A DNA stretch of 64,000 bases from Microvirga mediterraneensis (GCF_013520865.1 NZ_JACDXJ010000001.1:1335001-1399000); one strand, 5' to 3'; counted from the first letter of the stretch, positions 34,765 to 44,476 are shown. Notes: generated by a model not told the origin, from the letters alone. Numbers and translations: made by a program.

Positions 34765-37700
34765 ATGGCCGACCGTCATGGTGCGCTCCGCGACGTCACG
34801 CTCGACGATAAATACGATCTCTCCAAGGATCACGTTTTCATTACCGGCACGCAGGCGGTCGTCCGGATGCTGCTCATGCAACGTGAGCGGGACAGGCTGG
34901 CGGGCCTCAGCACGGCGGGATTCGTCTCCGGCTATCGCGGCTCGCCCATCGGCGGCCTCGACCAGAATCTCTGGCGTGCCCGGAAGTGGCTGGACGCCTC
35001 CAACATCGTCTTCCAGCCCGGCCTCAACGAGGAACTCGCGGCGACCGCCGTCTGGGGCACGCAGCAGGCCGAAATCCGGGGCGACGGCAAATATGACGGC
35101 GTGTTCGGCCTCTGGTACGGCAAGGGCCCCGGTGTCGACCGCTCCGGCGACGTGTTCCGCCACGCCAACATGGCCGGCTCCTCCCGGCACGGCGGCGTGC
35201 TCGCCCTGATGGGCGACGACCACACGGCGGAATCCTCCACCGTCGCGCACCAGTCCGAGTTCCATTTCGTCGACGTGATGATCCCGATCCTGAACCCGGC
35301 GGGCGTTCAGGAAATCCTGGATTACGGCCTCTACGGCTACGCCATGAGCCGCTTCTGCGGCACCTGGGTGGCGTTCAAATGCGTGAAGGACAACATCGAA
35401 TCGACCGCCTCCGTCGATTCCTCCCTCGACCGCGTGAAGATCGTCATCCCGGATGATTTCACCATGCCGCCCGGCGGCCTCAACATTCGCAACCGCGACG
35501 GCGTGCTCGACCAGGAGGCGCGGCTGCAGGACTTCAAGCGCGACGCGATGCTGGCCTTCGTGCGCGCCAACAATCTCAACCGCATCGTCCTGTCCGGCGG
35601 CCGCAATCCGAAGATCGGTATCATCACGGTCGGCAAGTCCTATCTCGACGTGCGCCAGGCCCTCGACGAGCTCGGGCTCGACGAGGTGAAGGCGAACGAC
35701 ATGGGCCTTCGCCTCTACAAGGTCGCGTGTCCCTGGCCGCTGTCGCAAACCGAACTCGCGGATTTCGCGCGCGGGCTCGACAAGGTCATCGTGGTCGAGG
35801 AGAAGCGCTCCCTCATCGAGGTGCAGCTGCGCGAGGAGCTTTACGGCACCGCCAACCAACCGCTCTGCATCGGCAAGAAGGACGAGGAGGGCCGCTGGCT
35901 CTTCCCCGTGAAGGGCGCGCTCGATCCCAACGACATCGCCATCGTCATCGGCGAGCGGCTGCTCGCGTACCACAACAACGACGATCTGCGCGGGCGCGTG
36001 GCGCGGCTTCGCCATGCGCAGGAGGTGCTGACGACGACCGGCGACGTCGCCACCCGCGTGCCGCATTTCTGCTCCGGCTGCCCGCACAATTCCTCGACGA
36101 AGGTGCCGGACGGCATGCGTGCCTATGCGGGCATCGGCTGCCATTACATGGTGCAATGGATGGACCGCTCCACGGAGGGGTTCACCCAGATGGGCGGCGA
36201 GGGCGCGAACTGGATCGGCGAGGCGCCGTTCTCCAAGCGCGGCCACGTGTTCCAGAACCTCGGCGACGGCACCTACAACCATTCGGGCGTCCTGGCCCTG
36301 CGCTGGGCGATCCACACCAAGACCAACGTTACCTACAAGATCCTCTTCAACGACGCGGTCGCCATGACCGGCGGTCAGAAGCACGAGGGCGGTCTCACCG
36401 TCGACATGATCGCCCGTCAGGTGCGCGAGGAGGGCGTGGAGCGCATCGCCCTCGTCACCGACGAGCCGCACAAATACCCGAAGGAGATCCGCTGGCCGTC
36501 CGGCATGACGATCCATCACCGCAGCGAGCTCGACGCGGTGCAGCGCCAGCTCGCGGAGGTTACCGGCGTGACGGTGATGATCTACGACCAGACCTGCGCG
36601 TCCGAGAAGCGCCGCCGCCGCAAGCGCGGCGAGTTCCCGGATCCGGACAAGCGCGTGATCATCAACGATCTCGTGTGCGAGGCCTGCGGCGATTGCTCGG
36701 TGCAGTCGAACTGCGTTGCCGTACAGCCGGTCGAGACCGAGTTCGGTCGCAAGCGCCAGATCGACCAGTCGAACTGCAACAAGGACTTCTCCTGCGTCCA
36801 GGGCTTCTGCCCGTCCTTCGTGACGGTGCACGGAGCCAAGATCAGGAAGGCCGTTCCCGAGACGGTGCCGACGGACGGCATGGCGTTCAAGCCACTGCCC
36901 GATCCGGCAATCCCCGCCATCGACCGCACCTTCAACGTGATCGTCACGGGCATCGGCGGAACGGGCGTCGTGACCATCGGGGCGATTCTCGGCATGGCGG
37001 CCCATCTCGAAGGCAAGGGCCTCGGCATGATCGACATGGCGGGCCTCGCCCAGAAGGGCGGGGCGGTCTACAGCCATGTGCGGCTCGCCAACAACCAGGA
37101 CGACATCCACGCCATCCGCGTGAGCGCAGATTCGGCCCATCTCGTGCTCGGCTGCGATCTCGTGGTCACGGGCACCAGGAAGGTGCTGGCCTCCGTGAAG
37201 AATGGGCAGACCGCACTCGTGGTGAACACGGCGGAAGTCATGCCGGGCGAGTTCACCCGCAATGCCGATTTCTCGCTTCCGACCGAGCGCCTGAAACGCG
37301 CCATCCGGTCGGCGGCGGGCCAGGAGGGCGTGTCCTTCGTCGACGCGACGGCAATTGCCACCGCGCTTCTCGGCAATGCCATCGCGGCCAACATGTTCAT
37401 GCTGGGCTATGCCTACCAGGCCGGTCGCGTTCCGCTCTCTGGCGCCGCTATCGAGAAGGCGATCGAGCTCAACGGCGAGGCGGTGAAGATGAACCTCGCC
37501 GCCTTCACCTGGGGGCGCCGGGCGGCAGCCGAGCCCGAGCTGATCGCCGCCATGATGAGCGAGCTGAAGGCCCCGACGGAATCGCGCAAGCTGTCCGAGA
37601 CCCTGGACGAGGTGATCGAGCGGCGTGTGGCGTTCCTCTCCGGGTACCAGAGCAAACGCTACGGACGCCGTTATCGCGGCCTCATCGAGCGTGTCCGCGC

Positions 37701-38265
37701 AGCGGAAGACAAAACCGTGCCGGGCTCGACTGCGCTTGCCGATGCGGCAGCGCGTTCTCTGTTCAAGCTCATGGCCTACAAGGACGAGTACGAGGTGGCG
37801 CGTCTCTACACGAACGGTCATTTCGAGAAGCAGGTCGCGTCGGCCTTCGAGGGCGACAACCTGCGCTACGAGTTCCACCTCGCGCCGCCGCTGCTCGCCA
37901 AGAGGGATCCGGTCACGGGCCTGCCGAAGAAGATGAGCTTCGGGCCGTGGATGATGAAGGCCTTCCGCGTTCTCGCGGGCCTGAAATCGCTCCGCGGCAC
38001 CCCGTTCGACGTCTTCGGCTATACCCACGAGCGCCGCACGGAGCGCCAGCTGATCCGCGACTTCGAAACGCTGGTCGATGAGATCGTCGCGAAGCTCGAT
38101 GCCGGCAACCATGCGGCGGCGGTGGGACTTGCCGCCATTCCACAGAAGATTCGCGGCTTCGGTCACATCAAGGAGCGGAACTTGAAAGCCGCGAAGGCGG
38201 AGGAGGCGGACCTCCTCGCCAGGTTCCGCGCCGGGCCGCAGCCGATGGCTGCGGCGGCGGAGTGA
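34765..38265 (+). CDS. indolepyruvate ferredoxin oxidoreductase, fused alpha and beta
   Basis: A TPP- and Fe-S-dependent enzyme that converts aryl-pyruvates (indolepyruvate, phenylpyruvate) plus CoA to aryl-acetyl-CoA and reduces ferredoxin. The 1166-residue fusion carries the alpha domain with GFVSGYRGSPIGGLDQN near residue 55, a CSGCPHNSSTKVP region, TPP site around GGEGANWIG, Cys clusters CEACGDCSVQSNC and CNKDFSCVQGFC near residues 633-690, then the beta domain with VIVTGIGGTGVVTIGAILG. AGGAGG precedes the ATG. The aromatic aminotransferase at 38407 would supply its aryl-pyruvates, though it lies on the opposite strand. Confidence 0.94.
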   Translation: MADRHGALRDVTLDDKYDLSKDHVFITGTQAVVRMLLMQRERDRLAGLSTAGFVSGYRGSPIGGLDQNLWRARKWLDASNIVFQPGLNEELAATAVWGTQQAEIRGDGKYDGVFGLWYGKGPGVDRSGDVFRHANMAGSSRHGGVLALMGDDHTAESSTVAHQSEFHFVDVMIPILNPAGVQEILDYGLYGYAMSRFCGTWVAFKCVKDNIESTASVDSSLDRVKIVIPDDFTMPPGGLNIRNRDGVLDQEARLQDFKRDAMLAFVRANNLNRIVLSGGRNPKIGIITVGKSYLDVRQALDELGLDEVKANDMGLRLYKVACPWPLSQTELADFARGLDKVIVVEEKRSLIEVQLREELYGTANQPLCIGKKDEEGRWLFPVKGALDPNDIAIVIGERLLAYHNNDDLRGRVARLRHAQEVLTTTGDVATRVPHFCSGCPHNSSTKVPDGMRAYAGIGCHYMVQWMDRSTEGFTQMGGEGANWIGEAPFSKRGHVFQNLGDGTYNHSGVLALRWAIHTKTNVTYKILFNDAVAMTGGQKHEGGLTVDMIARQVREEGVERIALVTDEPHKYPKEIRWPSGMTIHHRSELDAVQRQLAEVTGVTVMIYDQTCASEKRRRRKRGEFPDPDKRVIINDLVCEACGDCSVQSNCVAVQPVETEFGRKRQIDQSNCNKDFSCVQGFCPSFVTVHGAKIRKAVPETVPTDGMAFKPLPDPAIPAIDRTFNVIVTGIGGTGVVTIGAILGMAAHLEGKGLGMIDMAGLAQKGGAVYSHVRLANNQDDIHAIRVSADSAHLVLGCDLVVTGTRKVLASVKNGQTALVVNTAEVMPGEFTRNADFSLPTERLKRAIRSAAGQEGVSFVDATAIATALLGNAIAANMFMLGYAYQAGRVPLSGAAIEKAIELNGEAVKMNLAAFTWGRRAAAEPELIAAMMSELKAPTESRKLSETLDEVIERRVAFLSGYQSKRYGRRYRGLIERVRAAEDKTVPGSTALADAAARSLFKLMAYKDEYEVARLYTNGHFEKQVASAFEGDNLRYEFHLAPPLLAKRDPVTGLPKKMSFGPWMMKAFRVLAGLKSLRGTPFDVFGYTHERRTERQLIRDFETLVDEIVAKLDAGNHAAAVGLAAIPQKIRGFGHIKERNLKAAKAEEADLLARFRAGPQPMAAAAE

Positions 38266-38282
38266 CGGCTGAACCTTTCCTT

Positions 38283-38390
38283 GTCATGGCCGAGCCTGTC
38301 CCGGCCATCTCGATAATGTAAGGCTCTGCGCTTTTCTAATCGAGATCACCGGCACGGGTCCCCGGATCAAGTCCGGGGAGGTGATGACGT
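38283..38390. repeat. bipartite intergenic palindromic repeat, copy C
   Basis: GTCATGGCCGAGCCTGTCCCGGCCATCTCG opens the element (shown here by position: 38283-38312) and GATGACGT closes it at 38390. It is homologous to the copies at 3058 and 6644 but the second arm contains an extra GTCCCCGGATCAAGTCCGGGG insertion-like stem. It lies between convergent genes. Confidence 0.75.
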
Positions 38391-38406
38391 GGTGTAAAAG
38401 GCTTGC

Positions 38407-39612
38407 TCAACCCCGCGCTTGAAAAGCCTCGACGAAGCTCTTCGCCACCTTGGGCACATTCGCCTCGTTCAGGCCCGCCACGCACATGCGGCCGGATCCG
38501 ACGAGATACACGCCGTCCCGCTCGCGCATGGCGTCGACCTGCTGGGCGTTCAGTCCCGTATAGCTGAACATGCCGCGCTGGTTGAGCAGGAAGCTCACGT
38601 CGATCTCATTCGACAGCGCGCGGATGTGCTCGGCCAGGAGCTTGCGCATGGAATCCATGCGGGTGCGCATGGTCTCGACCTCGCCGGCCCATTGGGCGCG
38701 CAGTTCGTCGCTGCCGAGCACGGTCGCCACGAGGAGACCGCCCGTCATCGGCGGGCTCGAATAGCTGCGGCGCACGGCGAGCTTCAACTGGCCGAGCACG
38801 CGCTCGGCCTCGTCCGCGTCGCGGCAGACCACGCTCAGGCCCCCGCAGCGCTCGCCGTAGAGCGAGAAGTTCTTCGAGAAGGAATTGGCCACGAGGCAGC
38901 TTGCGCGCTGAGCATAGCGGCGCACGAAGGCTGCATCCTCGTCGAGGCTGGTGCCGAAGCCCTGATAGGCCATGTCGAACACGACGATGTGGCGCTTGGC
39001 GAGCAGCACGTCGGTGACGGCCTCCTGCTGACGCTCGTCGAGATCGACGCCGGTCGGGTTGTGGCAGACCGGCTGGAGCACCACGATCGAGCCGTTCTCG
39101 GCTGCTTCCAGCGCCTTGACCATGCCGTCGAAATCCACCGAGCGGTTGGCGCGATCCCAATAGGGATAAGTGGCGGTCTTGAACCCCGCCCGCTGGAACA
39201 GGCCGTGGTGGTTGTCCCAGGTCGGGTCGCTCACCAGCACCGTGCGGCCGGGGCAGTGCTTGGCCAGGAAGTCGGCCGCGATACCCACTGCGCCGGTGCC
39301 GCCGAGGGTCTGGATCGTGGCGATGCGCTTCTCGGCCCGGGCCGGATGGCCGTCGCCGAAGACGAGCTTCTGCACGCCCTCGCGATAGCCCGCATGGCCT
39401 TCCATGGGCAGATAAGGCCGCTCGGCGAAGCCGCTCCGCTCATAGGCCGTCCTGACCGCTCCCAGGACCGGGATGCGGCCCTTCTCGTCGGTGTAGACGC
39501 CGATGCTGAGATTGACCTTCTCGGTCCGGGGATCGGCCTTGAAGGCGTCGTTGAGGGAAAGGATCGGGTCGCCCGCGAAGGCCTCGACCTGTCCGAAGAG
39601 GGATTCCGTCAT
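38407..39612 (-). CDS. aromatic amino acid / aspartate aminotransferase, class I
   Basis: A 401-residue PLP enzyme of the AspC/TyrB group. The PLP lysine is in NSFSKNFSLYGERCGG and the phosphate-binding region includes HNPTGVDLDERQ and YQGFGTSLDEDA. It transaminates aromatic acids and aspartate. The start ATG 39612 follows TTGGAGA; a TTG four codons earlier is in frame. It converges on the indolepyruvate oxidoreductase gene, the next step in aromatic degradation, which favours an aromatic role. Confidence 0.9.
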   Translation of the reverse strand: MTESLFGQVEAFAGDPILSLNDAFKADPRTEKVNLSIGVYTDEKGRIPVLGAVRTAYERSGFAERPYLPMEGHAGYREGVQKLVFGDGHPARAEKRIATIQTLGGTGAVGIAADFLAKHCPGRTVLVSDPTWDNHHGLFQRAGFKTATYPYWDRANRSVDFDGMVKALEAAENGSIVVLQPVCHNPTGVDLDERQQEAVTDVLLAKRHIVVFDMAYQGFGTSLDEDAAFVRRYAQRASCLVANSFSKNFSLYGERCGGLSVVCRDADEAERVLGQLKLAVRRSYSSPPMTGGLLVATVLGSDELRAQWAGEVETMRTRMDSMRKLLAEHIRALSNEIDVSFLLNQRGMFSYTGLNAQQVDAMRERDGVYLVGSGRMCVAGLNEANVPKVAKSFVEAFQARG

Positions 39613-39716
39613 GCTGATCTCCAAGCCCGTGGCGGCCGTATCTGCGCGACCGCATTCTTCGCTGCGGCGAGACCTAGCCCCGATGACGGTCTCTCGGCAA
39701 GGATCTTTCCGGCAAG

Positions 39717-40427
39717 TCAGGCATCAAGCCGCCAGTCGACCGGCTCCAAACCCTTCCCGACCAGCCAGGCATTGGCCCGGCTGAAGGGATGGGTACCCCG
39801 GAAATCGTTGAGCCGGTTGAGCGGGGAAGGATGGCCCGCCTCGATCACGAGGTGCTTCGTCCGGTCAACGAGCGCCGCCCGCTTGCGGGCCGGAGCGCCC
39901 CAGAGCAGGAAGACCACGGCCGGCTGCCGCTCCGAGACGGCCGCGATCGCCTGATCGACCAGGGCCGACCAGCCGAACTTCATGTGCGCTCCGGACTGTC
40001 CCGCTTCCACCGTCAGCGCGGTGTTGACGAGCAGCACGCCCTGCCTGGCCCATTTCGACAGGTCGCCCGATTTCGGCATCGGCACGCCCAAATCCTCGGC
40101 CATCTCGGCCAGGATCGTGCGCAGGGAGGCCGGAAGCCGGCGAGAGCCGCGATAGGAGAAGGCGAGGCCGTGGGAGTCGCCCGGCGTCGGATAGGGATCC
40201 TGGCCGAGGATGACGACCTTCACCCTGTCGAGCGGCGTGAGGGAAAGAGAGGTGAAGACGAGATCCGGGGGAGGGAGCACATGCGCGCCCTCGGCGATGC
40301 GGGCGTCGACCTTGGCGGCGACCTCATCGGCATGCCCTTCCTGAAAGAAAGGCAGCGCGGTCCAGGCGCGAGAACCGGAGGCGCTCGCGCGTAGATGCGC
40401 GAGCGCCTGTGCAACGGGACCGCTCAT
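39717..40427 (-). CDS. ung: uracil-DNA glycosylase, family 1
   Basis: A 236-residue enzyme that removes uracil from DNA. Motif A reads VVILGQDPYPTPGDSHGLAFS with catalytic D77; the residue after Y79 is P80, where the E. coli enzyme has His. The uracil-binding Asn is in LVNTALTVEAG, and the DNA-intercalation loop is HPSPLNR where E. coli has HPSPLS. The ATG overlaps the stop of the preceding nucleotidase-like gene (ATGA), so the two are co-transcribed. Confidence 0.92.
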   Translation of the reverse strand: MSGPVAQALAHLRASASGSRAWTALPFFQEGHADEVAAKVDARIAEGAHVLPPPDLVFTSLSLTPLDRVKVVILGQDPYPTPGDSHGLAFSYRGSRRLPASLRTILAEMAEDLGVPMPKSGDLSKWARQGVLLVNTALTVEAGQSGAHMKFGWSALVDQAIAAVSERQPAVVFLLWGAPARKRAALVDRTKHLVIEAGHPSPLNRLNDFRGTHPFSRANAWLVGKGLEPVDWRLDA

Positions 40428-41953
40428 CGGATGACGATGCGGCTTTCGACCTTGGCATCCACCGTGCCGAGCTTGCGGACATAGGCCATGACCTCGTTGG
40501 CCATGAGCTTGCCGTCCGTCACGCCGATCAGCACCTTGCCCTTGCCGAAGGAGGCATAGCCGTCGCCGCCGGTGAGCATGAAGTTGTTGGTGGCGACCTT
40601 GTAGGTCCCGGCCATGTCGATGGGCTGGCCGTTTACGAGGATGTTGCTCACGCGCGAACCTGCGGGCGCCTTCGAGTCGACCTCGAATTTCAGTCCCGAG
40701 ACCTGCGGGAAGCGGCCGGCGCGGTTTTCCATCTGCGAGACGCCGTTCTCCAGCGCCGCCTTGATGTCGGCGCCCGTGATCGCGACGAGCGAGGTGGAAT
40801 TGCCGAACGGCAGCTCCGAGAGAATGTCGCGTCGGGTCAGCTTCACGCCCGCCGGATATTCCTTGTTGGCGCGGATGCCGCCGCCATTGACGATCGCCAC
40901 GTCTCCGCCGGTCGAGGCCTTGATCGCATCGGCGATCAGGTTGCCGATGGCGGCCTCCTGCGAGCGGACGGTGGAGGAGCGGCTGTCGAGCGCGTTGGTG
41001 GAGGTGCCGAGTTCGACATCGAGCTCCTTGGAGAGAAGGGCCTCGTACTTCTTGACCACGGCCTCGACATCCGCATCCGGCGCGTAATCGGCCGTGTTGT
41101 GGATGCGGAAATTCGGCGTCCAGGAGACCTTGCGGTCCTTGCCTTCGCCGGACACCGTGGCGGTGATGTCGAGGGATGTCACGTAATGGGCATCCTCGCC
41201 GGATTCCACCATCGCGGTCTTGTCGTTGTAGGTGACGATGAGATCGTGGTCGTGGCCGGTGAGCAGCACGTCGACGACGCCCGATTGCACGATGGCATTG
41301 TCGACGCTGCGGTCCGTGTGCGTGACGGCGACGATCATGTCCGCGCCCTGTTTGCGCAGATCAGCGGCCTGCGTCTTGAGAGTCTCGAGCTCGGGCAGGA
41401 ACTTGAGGTCGCCGGGCGAGGAGAGACGGGCGGTCTCCGCAAGCGCCAGCCCCACGACGCCGACCTTCACGGGTCCGAGATCGAAGATCGCGTTGTCCTT
41501 CATGCCGGGAACCGGCGTCCCGTCGGCTTGGCGGATATTGGCGCCGAAGAACGGGAACTTCGCTTCGCCCATGCGCTTCAGGTAGATGTCCTTGCCGAAA
41601 TCGAATTCGTGGTTGCCCGGCACGAACACGTCGGGTTTGACCATGTTGGTCAGCTCGACGATATGCTCGCCCTGGTCGAAGCCCGACATCAGCGAGGGTG
41701 AGAAGGTGTCGCCGCCATGGGCGAACAGCATCGGTACGCCGCGGGCGCGCTCTTCCTTGACGATGGTGGCCAGCTTGCCGAAACCGCCCCGCCCCTTCTC
41801 AGCGGACATCTTGTAGATGTCGTTCACGAGAAGCAGGCTGAAAGTGGGCTTGGGCGGGGTCGTCTGCGCTCGGCTCGGTCCGGTCAGCAAGGTTGCCGAG
41901 AGAATGGCTCCGAGGCTGAGCCCGAGGGCATGACGGCGTGATAGTTTCAACAT
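40424..41953 (-). CDS. 5'-nucleotidase-like metallophosphatase, periplasmic
   Basis: A 509-residue exported protein of the UshA/5'-nucleotidase family. The signal is MLKLSRRHALGLSLGAILSA with cleavage near SRAQ (twin-Arg-like). Metal motifs are GGDTFSPS, GNHEFDFG, THTDRS and GHDHD. The C-terminal domain has the substrate-loop GGGIRANKEYPAG and FGNSTSLVAITG. The first metal motif reads VNDIYKM (D45, Y47), where classical members have D-x-His, so one metal ligand may be replaced. Start 41953 is at the signal sequence; the frame extends to 42211 without a better signal. The ung gene follows with a four-base overlap. Confidence 0.88.
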   Translation of the reverse strand: MLKLSRRHALGLSLGAILSATLLTGPSRAQTTPPKPTFSLLLVNDIYKMSAEKGRGGFGKLATIVKEERARGVPMLFAHGGDTFSPSLMSGFDQGEHIVELTNMVKPDVFVPGNHEFDFGKDIYLKRMGEAKFPFFGANIRQADGTPVPGMKDNAIFDLGPVKVGVVGLALAETARLSSPGDLKFLPELETLKTQAADLRKQGADMIVAVTHTDRSVDNAIVQSGVVDVLLTGHDHDLIVTYNDKTAMVESGEDAHYVTSLDITATVSGEGKDRKVSWTPNFRIHNTADYAPDADVEAVVKKYEALLSKELDVELGTSTNALDSRSSTVRSQEAAIGNLIADAIKASTGGDVAIVNGGGIRANKEYPAGVKLTRRDILSELPFGNSTSLVAITGADIKAALENGVSQMENRAGRFPQVSGLKFEVDSKAPAGSRVSNILVNGQPIDMAGTYKVATNNFMLTGGDGYASFGKGKVLIGVTDGKLMANEVMAYVRKLGTVDAKVESRIVIR

Positions 41954-42193
41954 GGCTGGTTCCGCTGCTGGATGGGCCGCAGGGCCCTTTGAGTTCTTAT
42001 GCGGGCCCAGAATGCTCAGTTCCCAAAGGGTGAGCAAGCCCGTTCTGCAATCATGATGCATCCGTTCACATTCGCCTGAGACATATCGGGGCGAGGAGAG
42101 TTCGGCCCGCCTACAGCGGCGGCTTTGCTTGACGCATGGACATTTCGGCGCGAAGCATCTTAATCTGCCCGCCTTTGCGGCTCTTTCCTTCCC

Positions 42194-44476
42194 GTGCGCG
42201 CATGGAGACACTTTTCAAGCAGACACGAGATTTTGTTGCATAAATTGAAGTTGCCGTTTTCCCAGCCCAGAAATCCAGGACATCTCCCGTCCAAAGTCGG
42301 TACGGCCCTCCGTCGCCGCGCCCGGGCCCGTGCGAGGGGCCGGCTGACCCTTTCCATGGGCCTGTTCGGTGTCGTGTTCATCCTCCTGACCTTCGGCTAC
42401 ATCGCCTGGGAGCAGCGCAACCGCCTGATCCAGCGCAACGAGGACGACATCCGGAACGCGGCCTTCTTCCTGGCCGATCATACGGCTCGGCTTCTGGAGG
42501 TCACGGACCTGACCTTGAAGCAGGCCGCCGCTCTGGTCCAGGGTCATGGCTGGGACGAGGTCGAGACGTCGAGACCTCTGTGGCAGCAACTCCATGCCGT
42601 TCAGGACGCGCTGCCTTTCGTCGAGGATATCTGGCTCAACGATTCGAGCGGCCGCCTGCGCCTCACGTCGGAACGGTTTCCGACACCCTTGTCCGACGTC
42701 TCCGGGCGCGACGTCTTCAGCGCCCAGGTGAGTGCCGATCAAGGATTGTACATCGGGGAACCGATCGTCGGACGCGTGACGAAGACGCCCACCTTCATGA
42801 TCAGCCGCCGCCTGAAGGATGGAAACGCGGAGTTCGGCGGCATCGCGGCGGTGACCGTCTCCCTGTCCTATTTCTACGATTACTGGTCGAAGATCCGCTT
42901 GCCGAAGGGCAGCCGGGTTGCTCTGATGCGCGCGTCCGATGGGTCCGTCATCGCGCAGCATCCACCGCCGCCCGACGGCCTCTCCTTCGCTCCCATCGAC
43001 AAGGCCGCCTTCGACAGGGCGCTGGTCTCCTCCTCTCAGGCGGGCCTCTATCCTTTCGTCAGCCTGGGCCAGGAGCGCACGGGAGCCTATCGTCAGGTCG
43101 ATGCGATGCCGCTCTATATCGGCGTCAGCATGCCCCAGGATGCCTATTGGACGCCGTGGTTCGTCCAGACGCGGCTCTACGGCGCCTTCGCACTGGTCGC
43201 TCTTCTGGCCTTGCTCGCCCTGACGGTGCTGGCCTCCGAGCAGTTCCACGAACAGGCCGCCGATGCGGCGCTCCTCGAGCGGCAGGTCGCGTTGCGGACA
43301 AGCGAGCTGCGCACCGAAACCGCCGCCCTGGAGATCCTCAACCGCACGGGCAGCGTGCTCGCCGCCGAACTCGACATCGACCGCATCATCGAGAGCGTGG
43401 TCAATGCCGGAATCGAGCTGACCGAAGCCCGGTTCGGCGCCTTCTATTGCGGCGCGTCCCAGAGCGAACGGGAGCATTATGGGAAATTCGAGCCCGCAAG
43501 CCTGCGCGAGGCATTCGCCGCCCTGAACATCCGAGAGATCTGCGCCCCGGCTTTCCTGGCAGGCAGGACGGTCCGCCTGGACAACGTGGCCGTCGAGCAG
43601 GGGCATGACGGCACGCCCTTCACGCTGGACAGCACGGCGGGCCACCCTGTGATCCGCAGCATCCTGGCCGTTCCGATCGTTCTGCGCACGGGGGAGACCC
43701 ACGGGATTCTCGTCTTCGGGCACGAGCGGACGGGAATGTTCAACCGGCGCTCGGAGCGCCTGCTGGCGGGCCTGACGGCCCAGGCGGCCATCGCGCTCGA
43801 AAACAGCCGCCTCTATCGCAACGCGCAGAGCGAGATCGAGGAGCGCAAGCAGGCCCAGACCCAGCAATCCCTGCTCATCCGCGAGCTTCATCACCGGGTG
43901 AAGAACACCCTGGCCACGGTCCAGGCGGTGGTGGGCGCGACGGCACGCTCCGCGCTCAGCATCGACGACTTCTACCAGGCCTTCGTCGGACGCATCATCT
44001 CGCTCGCCAACACCCATTCCCTGCTGACCGAGGCCGTCTGGCAGACCGCGTCCCTGCGGGAGATCCTGGAAAAGGAGCTCCGCCCCTACAACGATGCCGC
44101 GGCCGAGAGGATCGCCTTCCACGGCCCCGAAGTCGATCTGCCCTCCGAGGCGGCCGTGCCCATCGGCATGGCGATCCACGAATTGACCACCAACGCGGCC
44201 AAATACGGCGCCCTCTCGGTTCCCGAGGGCAGGGTTTCGATTTCCTGGCAGGCGGGGCCGGCCGAAGACGGAACGCGCCTGGTGCTCGTCTGGGAGGAGC
44301 GGGGAGGCCCCGCCGTTAGGTCTCCGACGCGCCAGGGATTCGGCTCGCGTCTGCTCCACCGGGTGCTGGCCACTCAGCTCAATGCCAAGGTCGAGACGAA
44401 TTACGAACCGGCGGGGGTGCGTGTGGCCATCGATGCCGTGCTCAAGGAGGCGCGGTTTCCCGACATGAGCGTCTGA
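42194..44476 (+). CDS. sensor histidine kinase, dCache-GAF-HisKA_2/HWE type
   Basis: A membrane sensor kinase of 760 residues. A basic N terminus is followed by a helix (GLFGVVFILLTFGYIAWEQ) and a periplasmic sensor region to about residue 325, a second helix (LYGAFALVALLALLALTVLA), a coiled stretch, a GAF domain (about 385-550), and the HisKA_2 box RELHHRVKNTLATVQAVVG with the phospho-accepting His at 566 or 567. The ATPase has HELTTNAAKYGALS and GFGSRLL. The true start is uncertain: GTG 42194 has no clear ribosome site, and TTG codons near 42236 or ATG 42356 are alternatives. No response regulator is adjacent. Confidence 0.85.
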   Translation: MRAWRHFSSRHEILLHKLKLPFSQPRNPGHLPSKVGTALRRRARARARGRLTLSMGLFGVVFILLTFGYIAWEQRNRLIQRNEDDIRNAAFFLADHTARLLEVTDLTLKQAAALVQGHGWDEVETSRPLWQQLHAVQDALPFVEDIWLNDSSGRLRLTSERFPTPLSDVSGRDVFSAQVSADQGLYIGEPIVGRVTKTPTFMISRRLKDGNAEFGGIAAVTVSLSYFYDYWSKIRLPKGSRVALMRASDGSVIAQHPPPPDGLSFAPIDKAAFDRALVSSSQAGLYPFVSLGQERTGAYRQVDAMPLYIGVSMPQDAYWTPWFVQTRLYGAFALVALLALLALTVLASEQFHEQAADAALLERQVALRTSELRTETAALEILNRTGSVLAAELDIDRIIESVVNAGIELTEARFGAFYCGASQSEREHYGKFEPASLREAFAALNIREICAPAFLAGRTVRLDNVAVEQGHDGTPFTLDSTAGHPVIRSILAVPIVLRTGETHGILVFGHERTGMFNRRSERLLAGLTAQAAIALENSRLYRNAQSEIEERKQAQTQQSLLIRELHHRVKNTLATVQAVVGATARSALSIDDFYQAFVGRIISLANTHSLLTEAVWQTASLREILEKELRPYNDAAAERIAFHGPEVDLPSEAAVPIGMAIHELTTNAAKYGALSVPEGRVSISWQAGPAEDGTRLVLVWEERGGPAVRSPTRQGFGSRLLHRVLATQLNAKVETNYEPAGVRVAIDAVLKEARFPDMSV

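Noticed and set aside
34723..38166. Long minus-strand open frame opposite the indolepyruvate oxidoreductase gene
   Set aside because: It is His/Ala/Arg-rich without domain signatures and mirrors codon bias of the real gene; a shadow frame.
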